Source: Hydractinia symbiolongicarpus (taxonomy: Eukaryota > Cnidaria > Hydrozoa > Anthoathecata > Hydractiniidae). Taken from it: DNA of 64,000 nucleotides. Location of the stretch: the NCBI RefSeq assembly GCF_029227915.1, contig NC_079885.1, positions 23,871,001 through 23,935,000 of the forward strand, read 5' to 3'. Shown here piece by piece: positions 11,172 to 22,965 of the stretch (position 1 is its first letter; the number at the start of each line of letters is the position of its first letter). Below the pieces are notes generated by a model that did no database searches, had not been told where the DNA came from, and saw only the letters and a program-made list of their open reading frames with translations. The translations under genes and the position numbers were made by a program.

Positions 11172-12960
11172 TCAAACTGTTTGATGAAATTTTGAATTAT
11201 CGTGATCAGGATGAACACCCAAAACATTCAGTGCTTTCTGGCCAAGCGTTACAAATTCAGATACTGTTTGGTTTGACACCACTGATTTTTTAGCAGTATG
11301 CCAATCACTCAACTTTTTTTGGCATCTATAGCATCCATATGTGCTTGTAGTAGTACATTTACCACATATCTCATTAATACCCAATTTGACCAATGAATTG
11401 TCCGTAAGGTGAATTCACGGAATATGTTATATTAAGTACATTGAAAGACAGCTGTTCTGTTGGGAAGTGATCGCTGCACGAAAATTATCTCCAGTTTGAC
11501 GAAGAAATATTGTAAGTCAATGTCCAAATTCCCATATAACGACTGTCACCTTTTAAATATTTGAAAAGTTCATCTTGTTTTGATGTCTCAATAAACTTCA
11601 TTCGATCAAATAAATCTTTAGATTTAAAGATAAAATTCAAAGTTTCAGCTATACAACACGAGGCACTCGTACACTCATCTAACCCACATTTTTCCTGATT
11701 TTGGTGACAAGACAAAATTTTCCCAACATCTAAATTATTTCACGTACATCACTATAGCTTACTATGTTGACATTATTCTGTATCAAAATTTTTTTGAGTG
11801 TTTTATCAGATCTTTGCAACAAATTGCATTTTCCGACAAGCAATTCAGCACAATCTTTCAATGACACATTCTTTTGTAAATTATTTAAATCTACCCCATT
11901 TATAACATGTTGACACATTGGTTTATTGTCCAGGATTTCCTCTTCCAATAAGTCTGGATGTTTTGATATTAAATAAGCAACATAATCTGAAGAGAAATTA
12001 ATTTTTTAACTACAAAATATCAATGTATAAATCAATCCGTTTTCAACATACTAAAGTTAAACTTGCATACATTAGGAAATGAAATAGGGCACATGGTTCT
12101 TAAATGTGTGGTAAAACAAAAGAACTCACTGCCAGAACAGTGTTTTGTACCAACTGATTTCATTTCCGACAAAAGATTTCGAACAGCTACACTTGAAACA
12201 GGATCCTTGATCCATGTATTGGTGGAAGGACATGTAATTTCATAAATGGAAAACTCTTTTCACATTCTATATAACATACACCATTTTCACATTTAATAAA
12301 TCTAGCAGATTTAAAACCACACGTAATAGGTACTTTCTGTTCATCAGCTCCTACACATGGGAAATGTTGCAAATAATTTTCAAATGATAACACTTTCAAC
12401 CACTGGAAGTTTGTACCAGTGATTGTATGACATTCTATGTCGTCAAAATTATTCTCCTTTTCAATAGAAACTATCTCCTAAGAAGCATCACGTTGTGATT
12501 GTTGCTGTATTATTATGATTATCATCATTGTCAATGTCAACAGAAGAACTTTCGATACAATTGTAAATAGACACCATAAAATTAAGAGCGAGGCCATTTC
12601 TTTTTTGACCGCAATCCTAATTTTTCGAAAAGATTTTTAGCAATAGTTGACAGACAAGCTTCTAACAATGTTTTCATTCTGTTGGTGTTGTCTTTCTTGC
12701 AGGCCAGAATTCACATTTTCCAACTCAGCTATATTGGGTTCCACTTGACCTTTTCTGTATTTTACAATAAATCTTGTAAACTTTTCTACAATTTGTTAAC
12801 AATTTACGGCAACATGTATAACCGTCTCTCAAAGCATATTTCCCACAAAACCACGAATTCACATTTTCCTGCGGCTGCGATCTTTTTCTATGAGACTTTG
12901 ACCAGCAGATCTCTCATCCCCGGCCGGTCCCCAAACGGATCCTTTCACTTTGACAACTTA
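11172..12960 (-). pseudogene. Unknown minus-strand multi-exon gene, decayed (copy 1)
   Basis: Pieces of one coding region appear in order on the minus strand: a Cys-containing block (12,399-12,187: VPITCGFKSARFIKCENGVC), a helical block (11,948-11,730), a CGLDECTSASCC block (11,715-11,485) ending in FLRQTGDNFRAA, and a zinc-like block (11,393-11,172: ICGKCTTTSTYGCYRC). Frames break between blocks. From memory the GDNFRA plus CxC...YGCYxC layout recurs in unclassified repetitive cnidarian proteins, so I suspect a transposon gene. The first exon seen in copy 2 (54,462-54,160) is largely lost here. Confidence 0.4.
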
Positions 12961-13104
12961 TAAGCGCAACGCAACAAGTATGTGATCGATTTCAATGGCA
13001 CTACTGGATTCACTATTTACAATTCTTTAAAAAAAACCTATTGTTTCATTTTTTACGGCTCTGAAACCGATACTTAGACGAGAAACTGCACTAGGTGTCG
13101 TTAG

Positions 13105-13143
13105 GCCGTGAATCCCCACTTGCCCGGTCAGGGGCTTCACGGC
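13105..13143. repeat. GC-rich hairpin (copy 1)
   Basis: GCCGTGAATCCCC pairs with GGGGCTTCACGGC (12 of 13 positions) around a 13-nt loop, in otherwise AT-rich DNA. A weaker version is at 54,648-54,693. It could be a transcript-end or element-end hairpin. Confidence 0.6.
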
Positions 13144-13355
13144 TAGATCGCCGTGTTTTATTTTTACTATTTCTATTTAAACTTTTTATTTATTTAAAAA
13201 CACTTTAATTATATCAACACTCCCACTGAACTACCTGATATACTTAGAAGCTGAGCAAGTTCACCTTAACTAAGGTCCCTGTAAGGGGCATCAGCAGTGA
13301 CTCAGCCTCACTTTCTTTTACTTAAACCTGGGTGTAATATTACCTTCTTATATAT

Positions 13356-13690
13356 TCAGTGGACTTTCACTACCTGATTAAAAAAATCTCTACAGTTAAG
13401 TGAAAATCTTTTAAGTATGTCATGACGACCATACATTTTGTTAAACACTTTATAAACCTTTTCCAACTTGGCACCTTTCTGACACATCCTGGGTGGAATT
13501 ACCGAAGTCAGTTTTCTTGGAAGTAGCTCTGCCGATTCTGAGGATTTCAGCTCCAATTGACGGATAAAACATACTTGATGGTATGTTACTGCTTTTGCTT
13601 AGAATGATGTTTATATCTAAGAATGATGCTTGGTCACCATCGTGCTCCCTTTTTAATTCGAGATTTTTGGGATACGTCGTCACTCTACAA
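13356..13690 (-). pseudogene. Reverse transcriptase C-terminal relic (copy 1)
   Basis: Encodes LELKREHDGDQASFLDINI followed by SNIPSSMFYPSIGAEILRIG and, in another frame, RHDILKRFSLNCRDFFNQVV. These match the region just after the YxDD catalytic box in a class of reverse transcriptases common in cnidarians (Penelope-like or similar, from memory). The catalytic boxes are absent and a frameshift lies near 13,500. Copy 2 (55,266-54,949) has the same pieces in one frame. Confidence 0.5.
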
Positions 13691-14970
13691 AGACAAGACT
13701 AAGTATGATCAAATCCTATTGTCACAATGATTTTCAGCATTATTTTTGGCAAAAAAAACAAAAAGGTGTGAACATGACAAATTTTTGTTACCAGCATATT
13801 TAATATACTTTTTCATTATTAGGCTAAAAAGACAATAGCATTGTCAGGAGTCGTGAGTAGAGCGCAGAATAGCTTTCGGATTGCTTTGTCATTGTTGAAT
13901 GCCATACGCGAAATAACTTTTCTTTATTTACGAAATAAGAAATCAAACACACACTTATTGCAAATGTGCGAACAAAAACTTTGAACTAACAAAAATGTTT
14001 CATTATAGACTATAATTATTTATGAAATCTTAACTATAATAGAACACATCTATTGTTCTATTTCTCTCCGAGATGTACAGAATTCGACAAACGAGATGAT
14101 AGAACATGCCCTGTCCAAGTATTTAATGTGATATTCATAAAACATCCGGCGAACAATCAATCAACCAGGTTTGTGTATAGAGAGGGTTGAAGTTCCAATT
14201 TAACAAATATTACGTAATGTATCCATATAAGGCCATGTTACATCCAAATAGGTAAACGCCTTAATAATAGTAACCTGGCTGCTAGCGCGATCGAAAGTAG
14301 GAGCTTCACGAAGTGCGCTACACACGTTTTATGCTCTCAGAAGATAATTTTTAACTACAAATAATAAAGGATGTAATTTAGAGAAAACCTATTTGTGGAC
14401 AACCTTCTACAAGCATGTACAGTTTGAGAGCGGCATCCATAAGCTACTTGCTTTTGCATAATAGATAAGTTTCAGTGTGACGTTGATGATTTGGTTTTGT
14501 ATCAAAACCAATACGTTCTTCACACATACATAGGGGCTAAAAATGTAAACAACAGACAACCATGCTCAAACATATATACAGTCAAACAAATATAATTATG
14601 CTAAAATTGCTAAAACTTGTACTCAAAAAAACAAAATCAATCCTAGTGTCTATTCGATCTTGTATTTCTGAAAAATGCACTAATTACAGCAATCACAAAA
14701 TTTCTGCAGACTCTCCATAGATCTTAACAATACAAACGTATAATATGTACCAAGAGAGATTGGAGTGTGGGAGTTTTTGTGTGCTTCTGTGCATTTCAAA
14801 TATTTAATGCAAAAAGATTAGGTTTAAGGTTTCATGAATACCGGTCGTTTACAGAAATTTGTTCAACTAAAGAGATATGAGTTTACATTTGTTATTAATA
14901 TTTTTTTATAAAGTAATTTTGCAAATTTTAAGTTAAAGATAAATGTTAAGAAGTTAAGATAAATGTTATA

Positions 14971-15260
14971 ATGCCAAAAGGAAAAGACAGGATTGGACCT
15001 CCAATGGTAGGTTTTCATCAAATTTTTATCTGACATGTTAATTAAATATATAATTTTCTCAGCATATAACCAGAAATAATAAAAATGAAAAGTCTCTAAA
15101 TTATAGGAAAATCGACTATTGCCTCCATGAACGCTGTTATTTAAAACATAATCGTTATTCTAAGGTGTCCAAGCGTGGCCGAAAACAACATGGTTTATCA
15201 AGAAAACAGTATAATCAGCTAAAGTATGTTGCAGGTATACTTAGAGAATATGGCTATTAA
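14971..15260 (+). CDS. Hypothetical two-exon basic small protein
   Basis: ATG at 14,971 gives MPKGKDRIGPPM, then GTAGGT at 15,007. An acceptor (TTTTCTCAG, AG at 15,061-15,062) leads in phase 0 to a 65-codon exon ending TAA at 15,258-15,260. The predicted 77-residue protein is strongly basic, with YCLHERCYLKHNRY and VSKRGRKQHGLSRKQYN. In copy 2 a deletion removes GTCCAAGCGTGGCCG and breaks the frame. No family is recognised. Alternatively this is an internal piece of a lost larger gene. Confidence 0.3.
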
Positions 15261-16085
15261 AGAAAAGGAAATATTTTTGAATTGCATGGAAATAGATTTT
15301 TCCGAAAAAGCCAAAGAAAATGATGTATCAGTGTTGGTTCGCGAGATTTTCGGTGTAACATTTCTAATGCAAAGGGTAAGAAAACGATTATTGTATGAAG
15401 AAAGTGTGGTCTGCTTTAGCCTTCGCATTTTTAATTTTATTTCTCTTTTCGATAAATAAAATGAAAATGGTATTCATTTTTTTGAAAATTTATTATGTCT
15501 CTCTAATAATTTAGTCTTAACAAAGGCAGAAGGCAAGCGATGAAGGAATAGAAAATGATGCAGCTTTTTCTAGAGTATCTATTATTGTTGGTTCTTTAAT
15601 GGGATGTTACTAAGAGTATGATTAGAGCTTGATAAATTAGAAAATATAAATTGGCTGCCTGCTTGCTTGCTTACTCGTATACGAATGGAACCTTGGTTTG
15701 GCGACTTGGCCTTTGGGAGTGGTTATACAAGCCGCAAAAGCTTTTTATTAACAAAAAGTTCTTTCCCAAGAAACATTTTTACACCACCTGTCATATTTCG
15801 ACTTCTCTTAATCGACATCAGGGTCGAGAAAGGAAACACCTATATCCGACTAGGGCTTAAATCGGCTCACAAAAATCCACTAACCATTCCGAAAATTTTA
15901 AATTTAAAAAAAAAGGAGCCCGTATATACTACCTTTAAGGTCCCAACATTATTTTTTTATAATTTCCAACATACCTTAATACAAAATCTTCTAGTTGCAA
16001 GCGTTTTTCAGCCTGAAACGTTAAATACAAATTAGTACATCTAAGTGCCAAGATTGAAATCTTAATATTTTTGTGAACGAATTTT

Positions 16086-16392
16086 ATGGTATTTCAAAGA
16101 AAGACTTCATTGTTTGCTATATTTATCTTTTTAATTTTTTTTGCACTCAAAGAAATACATAGTGGCAGAAACATTCCCAGAAACGCGAAATATATATCTA
16201 AGCGAAAAAATTTTTACTGGAAATCGTCTATTAAGAAATAGGTTAATTAGAGGATTATTCGAAATGCAATTCAAAATAAATTTAGATCCTATGAGACACA
16301 TTGGCATAAGCGATTTTCCATCTTATCCAACTCGACATATACCTTTAAACCGCGTTGTTGCGATATCACCTGCGCCAATCGGGAAAGACTAA
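16086..16392 (+). pseudogene. Secreted small protein, broken (copy 1)
   Basis: ATG at 16,086 begins a sequence with a strong signal peptide (TSLFAIFIFLIFFAL). The frame hits stops near 16,240-16,252 that are absent in copy 2 (57,557-57,862), where the 101-codon ORF is intact. The tail FEMQFKINLDPMRHIGISDF is nearly identical but out of frame here. See the copy 2 entry. Confidence 0.5.
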
Positions 16393-16649
16393 CTTGCATC
16401 GATGTTTCATTGCACCGGTAACCGTAAAGAGAATACTGGCAACTACATCATAATGCAGATACAACTAGCCAGAAATTTTAATGTAAAAAGGAGGTTTCTC
16501 TCCAACGAATAGGAAGCCACTGGAGAACTTCCGTAGTCTCCCCTTTACAGGGATGATCGAAAACCTAATGGATATTGGCTGTACTGAAACAAACACCTAT
16601 GAATATGGAAACATGAAGATTGGTGAAATTCACCCAGGCCCTGAGTAAG

Positions 16650-17120
16650 TATCCCCTGCCTTCTGCAAGACCCTTAGAAAGGTTGTGACAAAGAATGAAA
16701 AGCAGCAACCCTGGAAACAGAAAATCTTTCTGACCTTAGACATAAACAGTGGAGAGAGAAATGGTATCGAAATGCTTGGGCTGACCAAGAAATCACGTCT
16801 TAGAAAGGTAGACTTGAAACCCAGCGGCGGCAACCCAGAAAACTATTACATATCGTCTGGAACTTAAACAAGTAATTCCCCCAGTCAACTTTTGTGCTTC
16901 GAAATATGCCACACTGCATTCTTTGGAAAGAGTTATCAATTGTCTGAGATTGCAATTGAAGACCCTTTCTAACCAATGAAAAACACACACTCTTTAGAGA
17001 CCAAAAACAAAAAGCCCTGGCGATATATGGTCTTTCCCACCGTCACCAGTCTTTCCTAGCAGTCAACTGGATAAGTGTAAGAAACAGGAAAAGAGAATAG
17101 GCGTTACTACATCGCAATGC
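16650..17120 (+). repeat. 470-bp direct repeat, right member
   Basis: Same sequence order as 9740-10,200 with more differences (AACCCAGCGGCGGCAACCCA, AAGTAATTCCCCCAGTC). The right break of the segmental duplication lies inside it near 16,715. A short piece (about 16,420-16,460) is also repeated nearby. Confidence 0.65.
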
Positions 17121-17539
17121 AGATATATCTAGCCTTTTAGAACAGAAATTTTAGGCGTAAAAAACCCTCGATAAGTAAATTGAAGTTCTTTCAAAACTTA
17201 AATCCATCCAGTACTTAAACATTGGCAAGTGTGGACACTATGAATATAACAGCTCAAGAAAACACGAATTTCATATTCGATCGACAATATCAGGTATCGC
17301 TTGCTTTTTATTATTGGTTTGTAAAGACAATCGTTAGGTAATCTAGTTAATTTTGTATGTAACTAGAAATTGATTTCATTGAACGGCGGTTTGAAATTTC
17401 AATTGGTCGATCATTTATACATATTATATACTTTTGGTTTAATGCTTAACCATTTTTCACCATAAGACGGCAAACTTTCCTTGCGTGACTTTTACTATTG
17501 CTTTTCATGGTGCAATATTTTGGATAAAATCAATTTGGT

Positions 17540-17840
17540 CAATTTCTAGATTCAAAGGAAACTCTGTCCGAAATATACATGCCAATTCCACCGCCTTTTC
17601 CTGTACTACGAGGGCGACTCAGTATAACCCAGGATATTGAAAACTTCGTTGGGCCTATAATTCGTTAAGTTTCTGTTTCTGTGAATGCATATACGTCGAT
17701 GTTGGGATAAATGTTCAATAAACTTGTTATCTGTAATATCTTTGTAAACAGATGGCTTACATTCAGATGCAACATCATACCACGTAGTCTCAAAAATTCA
17801 CTCAGTGATTGAGGATCAGGGCATGGATATTATGATTACA
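17540..17840 (-). pseudogene. LINE endonuclease relic
   Basis: Reading the minus strand across two frameshifts gives MMLHLNVSHL, LLNIYPNIDVYAFTET, NEVFNILGYTE and STGKGGGIGMYISDRVSF. These are consecutive pieces of an apurinic-type endonuclease of a CR1/L2-like LINE; compare GKCGGVAMYISDRV in the LINE at 48.4 kb. No RT is attached. It lies between segment copy 1 and the THAP/YqaJ element. Confidence 0.62.
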
Positions 17841-19010
17841 CAACTTTTACACTATTGATATGAATATTTAAAATTTGTTAGGATAGTGTAATGTTTTCGA
17901 AAAAGAAAATTTCATTATGGTATTCTCGTAAAGATTTAATCTTTACGAGATTAAATTTCAATTTTTTTGCCAAATTAGCGAAAATCTGACAAATATCAAA
18001 TCCAGCGAAGTATATATAATATGTATATGTAATGTTTTAAAAGTGGTGCAAAATACGAATTCTAGTGACATTGGCTTGTATTCTATTGTCTTTTTACTGT
18101 TAAGTAGTACTTTATTGAGAGAGAATTTTGGGAGAATTTTTCGCGGTACGTCCCCGTCCCCAAAAATTTTGCATTTCGGGGGATATAAGTTAGCGAATTA
18201 AAAATTTTCAAAAATTTGTGTTTTTGACCTGTGTATTTCCTGAACTTAGTTTAGAAAGATACTATTTATTTATTTCAGAATTTATTTTTGCGGAAGTATG
18301 ATGAGCACATTTTTCGCGCTGATTTAATTTCGTGGAACTGACCGAAAAAAAGCGAAACTGCGAAAACATTTCCTAATAAGGAATTTTGAACAGAACATTA
18401 CGACCTTATCAATTTTTACTTTGGGAAAATCTTTATTGTCCAAAAATGTTCGCCAACACGGATTATTCCCAAACAATATGGCAACGTGAATTTAAATTTT
18501 GTTCCTTTACCGTCTTTTCCAGTGATCCCATCCGGAAAAAATTTATTTCAAAATAAGAAAATAATTTACAAAGAAGTGGCTGGCCACCGCAATGATGAAC
18601 TCAACCTGTTAGGTCTTTGAAAATAAGCTAGAAGTTGTACTCCTCTAGAAAAAATGCCTCTAAAAGCACAATTCTCCCTTTTTTCAAGGATTAATTAAAA
18701 AAATAAAAAGGACACAACACATTTGAAAAGATGAGCAGAATTATAACCAAGGGCAGGTAGGTTTCGACCCATATTTCTGAACCTAAATACCCTAAATCTT
18801 AGAAAAAAGTACATGGCAATCATTTGCTATGATACATTTGCCGGAACTAAGCCTGAAGGGAACGGAGAACCTGCTTCATAACCTGATTCATATTGATAAT
18901 TTCAATAAAGAACATCTCATGATTTGTTTCTATATATAATACTACTTTAACCCTATACACCAATCCGACACTGCCGTGACCGCGTTCAATATGGAGGCCT
19001 GGGATCCATG
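17841..19010. other. Gene-less AT-rich stretch with one dispersed repeat
   Basis: No gene seen. An inverted pair ATCTTTACGAG..(A)GATTAAA lies near 17,930-17,960. About 18,595-18,775 is a copy of the dispersed family also found at 8566-8690 and 63,165-63,270. The last ~150 bp border the THAP/YqaJ transposon. Confidence 0.5.
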
Positions 19011-19109
19011 AGGGGGTGAAAAATTCCAAAGCCGTAGGCCATTTTAACTTGAGCAAACGAAGTATAAACATCATTCACTAACAAAAACCAGCAATATTTA
19101 TATTTAAGA

Positions 19110-20347
19110 ATGGATTTCGATATGGTAGCAAAGATGAAAGTTGAAGAATTGAAAGTCTTTTTAAGACTTCGTAATTTATAACTTACAGGAAAGAAGGAAG
19201 AGTTAGTTGCAAGTGTTTGCTGCTATAGAAAATAAAGTTCAGCCTGTGAAAGGAGCTGCTGAAATCGAGCTCGAACTAAAAAATGACTATGAAAGCAAAT
19301 TAAAATTCGACAGCAGAACTATTCCAGATCCATTTAAGATACCTCTTGGATGGCGCGATGAAGCTGAGGGCATGGCCTTTTGGCCTTTATTATTGTACCC
19401 TGACATTTTCAGTTATTTAATGTTTTATCCGCAGAACTGGGAAGCAAGGATTTGAGTGACTATAAAAATCGCAAAGCTTATAGTTACTATACATCTGGTT
19501 GGTTAAAGCCACTCTTATACCATGATTTGACTGGAAGCCCATATTGTATATTTAAGGGACAATGCAAGAAGTCACAGAACTTGAATGATCCACCACATAA
19601 ATTGTGGCTAATTATTGAAAAAAACCCTGTTACAATAAGAAGTTGTTATTGTACGTGTATGGCAGGTATGAGCCAAACTTGCAATCATGTAGCCGCTGCA
19701 ATGTATCGAATTAAGGCAGGAGTAAGAATGGGACTTACAAACCCTGCCTATACTAGCAAAGCTAATGAATGGCTGCCAAATCATGCTGGGGTAGCTACCA
19801 TAAAAGCGAAAGACATGAAGTTAAATCGTGACGACTTTGGTCAACGAGGAAAAAAAAGCGGGCTCTAGTGTCAACACCAAAAAAGACTTTTGATCCACTT
19901 GTTGACTGTGACACAAAATTGCTTCAGCTGACCGATATTGCCAATGCTGTTCAAGAAATAGCCCCTGGGAGTATTTTGTTCACGGCTGTGCCAAAACCAG
20001 AAGTGGACTTTTGTTGTGAAACTTCAGGCAAGCCAGCTGAAGAACTCAGGCTGATTCCTAGTGTAAAAGATGTGTTAGACATTTCGAATAACACAAGTGA
20101 ATTCCAGGAAAAGTTATATGTGAACTTGACAAAGGAAAATATTAAGAAAATTGAAGAACTAACACAGGGCCAAAGTACTAACGAATTATGGTTTAGCTAC
20201 AGAAAAGGTGTAATCACTGCCTCAATGTGCCACGAAGTTTCCACAAAAGTGCACAAAATTATTAGAGGTGGTGGTGTCTGCGTAAATATGTGGGCATTAA
20301 CATTAGAATTGAAGCCGTATTTGTTTTTTTGTTGCAAAATTTTGTAA
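19110..20347 (+). pseudogene. SAP-SWIM-YqaJ protein, broken
   Basis: ATG at 19,110 starts a SAP-like segment (KVEELKVFLRLRNL, an in-frame TAA, then TGKKEELVASV). After frameshifts comes a SWIM zinc finger (CYCTCMAGMSQTCNHVAAAMY, about 19,645-19,710). Another break near 19,865 leads to the start of a YqaJ nuclease domain (QGQSTNELWFSYRKGVITAS, about 20,165-20,225). The frame then runs into unrelated sequence and stops at 20,347, so the YqaJ catalytic core is missing. SAP and SWIM would bind DNA; YqaJ-family proteins are lambda-type exonucleases. Its role in transposition is not established. Confidence 0.72.
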
Positions 20348-20541
20348 ATAAAAACTTGAAAGCTTTTAATAAAAAACTTATCCTGGAAATAAGTGCTAGG
20401 AAGCCCTGGAATTTAGTTTGTCTGAGTAAGGCCAAGGATCTTGTCCAAAGGGAAAACAACAACAACAAATGAATTACTTTAGCTACAACAGCATGTATTA
20501 AAAGTATAAAAAAGAATAAATAACTTGTACAATCATGTTTG

Positions 20542-22161
20542 TTAACGTATAAGTCTGGGCTTAAGATTACATAGAGCAGCACATGCCTTGACAATGTCAT
20601 CAGCATGCTGCATCATAGTAATAGGTAAAACAGTTTTCAAGATGCGGTAGAACTTCACACGATTAATAGCACGCTCCACATGTATTCGTAGATTGGCAAT
20701 TTCTTTAGTGTTCTTGCACTCAGTTGATGTCATCTGACTTTTAATTCTAGCACCAGGTGGAACACTCAAGCTACAAAATTTTAGCAGTAGTTCTTCTCTT
20801 ATTTGAAACCCTCTATCAGCCATTACTTCGTCGTCCCGTTCTAACAATTCATAAAACCCACTATTCTTTGTTATATATCGATCGCTGGCCCGACCACCAT
20901 AACAGTCAAATAAAAATGTTATGAAACCTGCAGGTGATATACCAATTAAGAATTTTATTGTGTTGTGGTGCTTGTAATCGGACCATGTAGCTGCTTGGTT
21001 TAGTAAAGATTTTGGTCTTGCAATAAACACCTCAGTACAGTCAATAATTACTCTGCATTTCGAGTGTCCAGTTTTAATAAAGGCATCAGGTAAATTGTCT
21101 CTAATCGCTTCTCTTGGTAGCCATACAACAAGAGCGTTGCCCAGAACTTTGCTTAAAATCTGTATCCATGTCGTGAAAGTGTTGGAACAAATAGTGGGTG
21201 AAATTCCGAAGCGGTCAGCAAGGTCTTCATTTAGTAAACCTAAACGCTACCTCATCAAAGTTAGCAAAAATTCGTCACGATGTGTAAGGATTTTGCTTGC
21301 TGGAGTAGAATAAGTACGTTTGACTTTGCTGTAGCTATTTGCACGTTTAGGGCCTCTCCAGTATCTGATCTTAGATAAGTATGGGTTCAAAAGTTGAAAA
21401 ACTGATTCAAACATGCCAATAGATACTATGCCAGTGTAAAAATTTATTTTTTGGTCTGTCTTTATTTTTCGCCATGTAAAAACACTTTTTTTAGTATTGA
21501 AGACTTTCACTCTGTTGGCAGTTTCAACTTGTAATGTTAACATATTTATTTTTCATGCAAGAGAATCAATAACATTTTTCTTGTAGCTACATCCCTCCCA
21601 TTGCTGAGTTAATGATGATGAAAAATAGGAATGTTCCGATACTGGTGAAAAGAATGATGATGATTGACATGGTAATTCATTATTACCATTATCATCAACA
21701 TTAACATTATCATTAACAACATTATCAACATTATCATTAACAACTGCTTCGTCAACTTCTTCATTTAACTATTTTTTTTTCTTACAGTTAGGTACAACAC
21801 CTGAACGAAATAATTCTCTTCTTGGTCGTTTTTGTAAGAGTTCGTAACCCATGTTCAAAGTTGGATCTGGATTGGCGGCAGTGGGCACCCCATCAGCAAA
21901 ATGAAACGAACACACTCTGTCACTTCCAGCAGGAGTCCTTTTTGATTTATTATGTCCTTCTCGCTTAATAAGTTTAATCCAATTCTGCCTTTGCTCGTTG
22001 TTGTTCTTACTGCTCGGAAAACAATATAAATAAAATGGTCGTTCGCATCCACATAATTCCTTGATAACATTGTTGTGTATATCACACAATTCTTTCTTCG
22101 ACTTTCCAATTTTATACTGGCTATTCGTACAACCATTAACAGCACAATTTACGCTGGGCAT
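20542..22161 (-). pseudogene. THAP domain + DDE_4-type transposase, frame-broken
   Basis: Starts at 22,161 with a THAP zinc finger: CAVNGC, later CERPFYLYCFPSS, and VCSFHF (C2CH pattern, residues 6-80). A middle block (21,543-21,247) holds a helix-turn-helix region (YWRGPKRANSYSKVKR). A frameshift at about 21,247 leads into the catalytic part: VIIDCTEVFIARP (first Asp), DDEVMADRGFQI (second Asp) and RIHVERAINRVKFYRIL (Glu), ending at 20,542. All three acidic residues are present, but stops between the THAP and middle blocks (21,770-21,545) and the frameshift argue against a working gene unless an intron explains the first gap. Confidence 0.75.
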
Positions 22162-22270
22162 TTTGTTTTAAAAATAACAGTTTGTTTATGGCTATATTTA
22201 TTTTGTATGCATCATTTTCTTCTTTCTTTTCACTCTGTTTGCTCCTCTCTCAACTAATTTTTCACCCCTT

Positions 22271-22960
22271 CTTCGCGGATTCCGCCCCCCCCCCCCCTCA
22301 ATAACCTTTCATAGGATTGTTCAAATTGAATCAAACTTAGCACACTTATAGTACGTCATAAAAGGAACAAAATGGCGGCAATAAATTTTTGCTTGCGTCA
22401 GCACATTTTCTGTGACGTCATCAGAAGCTTGAAAATTGTTAAAAATGCCACTATCTGCTTAAAATATAATTACTTTTGTTCTAGAGCGAATTTTTACATT
22501 CTGTTTGAAGTTTCTGAAAGCTAAATAAAAATTTTTTAACATATCTTCCGGTTTTTACATGGATCGGATAAAAAATTGCCAAAAATTGCCCGAAAATCTG
22601 TTTTTTTCCGATTTTCGGGTAAAATCTGACAAAATCGGGAAATCGGATTAGTCACGTGTCAAAATTATTCAAAATTATTTTTCTTGATGAAACAAAGTTG
22701 TCTTGCAAGTTTTAAGTTATAAGGATAATCCTAACAGGAGTTATTATATTTTCCCCATTATAAGGATTTCATAGAGATTTTAGGGGTAGTTTCGAGTAAT
22801 GGCCAATATCAAAGCCTCTGAAAGGTATGGGACCTAAAAATTTAGCATGCAGGTGTCTAATAGATAAATGTTGAAACTCAGTAAGTATCATAGCCATATA
22901 AGAAAGCAATCAGGAGTTATTAAAAAAACACCGTCAGGGGGGGCGGAATCCGGACCGAAT
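22271..22960. mobile_element. MITE with C-rich terminal inverted repeats
   Basis: TTCGCGGATTCCGCCCCCCC at the left (22,273) is matched on the other strand by GGGGGGGCGGAATCCGG at the right (22,937-22,953). The ~690-bp interior has no coding capacity and contains a small palindromic run GAAAATCTG..CCGATTTTCGGG near 22,590-22,620. It sits directly against the ISL2EU-like element. No clear target duplication. Confidence 0.6.
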
Positions 22961-22965
22961 AGGGT

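Larger units (their letters stand above)
5316..16715. repeat. Segmental duplication, copy 1 (about 11.4 kb)
   Basis: This whole stretch is repeated in the same order and orientation at 26,356-58,187 with small differences: single-base changes, an extra ~130 bp in copy 2 after 26,530, and about 660 bp (near 8266-8945) missing from copy 2. The shared order is Helentron fragment, Tigger-like relic, USP relic, 470-bp repeat, short ORF, minus-strand unknown gene, hairpin, RT relic, 77-residue ORF and secreted-protein ORF. Copy 1 lacks the BEL and LINE insertions, so it shows the empty target sites. Left break: AAGGAGGGTGCC repeat. Right break: inside the 470-bp repeat. Confidence 0.88.
19011..22270. 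mobile_element. ISL2EU/IS4EU-like DNA transposon (THAP transposase + SAP-SWIM-YqaJ protein)
   Basis: A 3.26-kb element bounded by short inverted repeats: GGGGTGAAAAATT at 19,013-19,025 and its complement at 22,256-22,268. Two convergent genes fill it: a plus-strand SAP-SWIM-YqaJ gene and a minus-strand THAP-DDE transposase gene. A transposase partnered with a YqaJ nuclease gene is the known hallmark of ISL2EU elements. Both genes are frame-broken, so the copy is probably dead. I could not define a target duplication. Its right end abuts the MITE. Confidence 0.75.

Noticed and set aside
15651-16035. 122-codon ORF ahead of the secreted-protein gene, present in both copies
   Set aside because: Two overlapping frames are equally open, copy 2 is shortened by a different stop, and nothing resembles a known protein.
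18847-19074. Minus-strand 75-codon ORF overlapping the left end of the THAP/YqaJ element
   Set aside because: It crosses the transposon boundary, so it cannot be an ancestral coding unit of either side.
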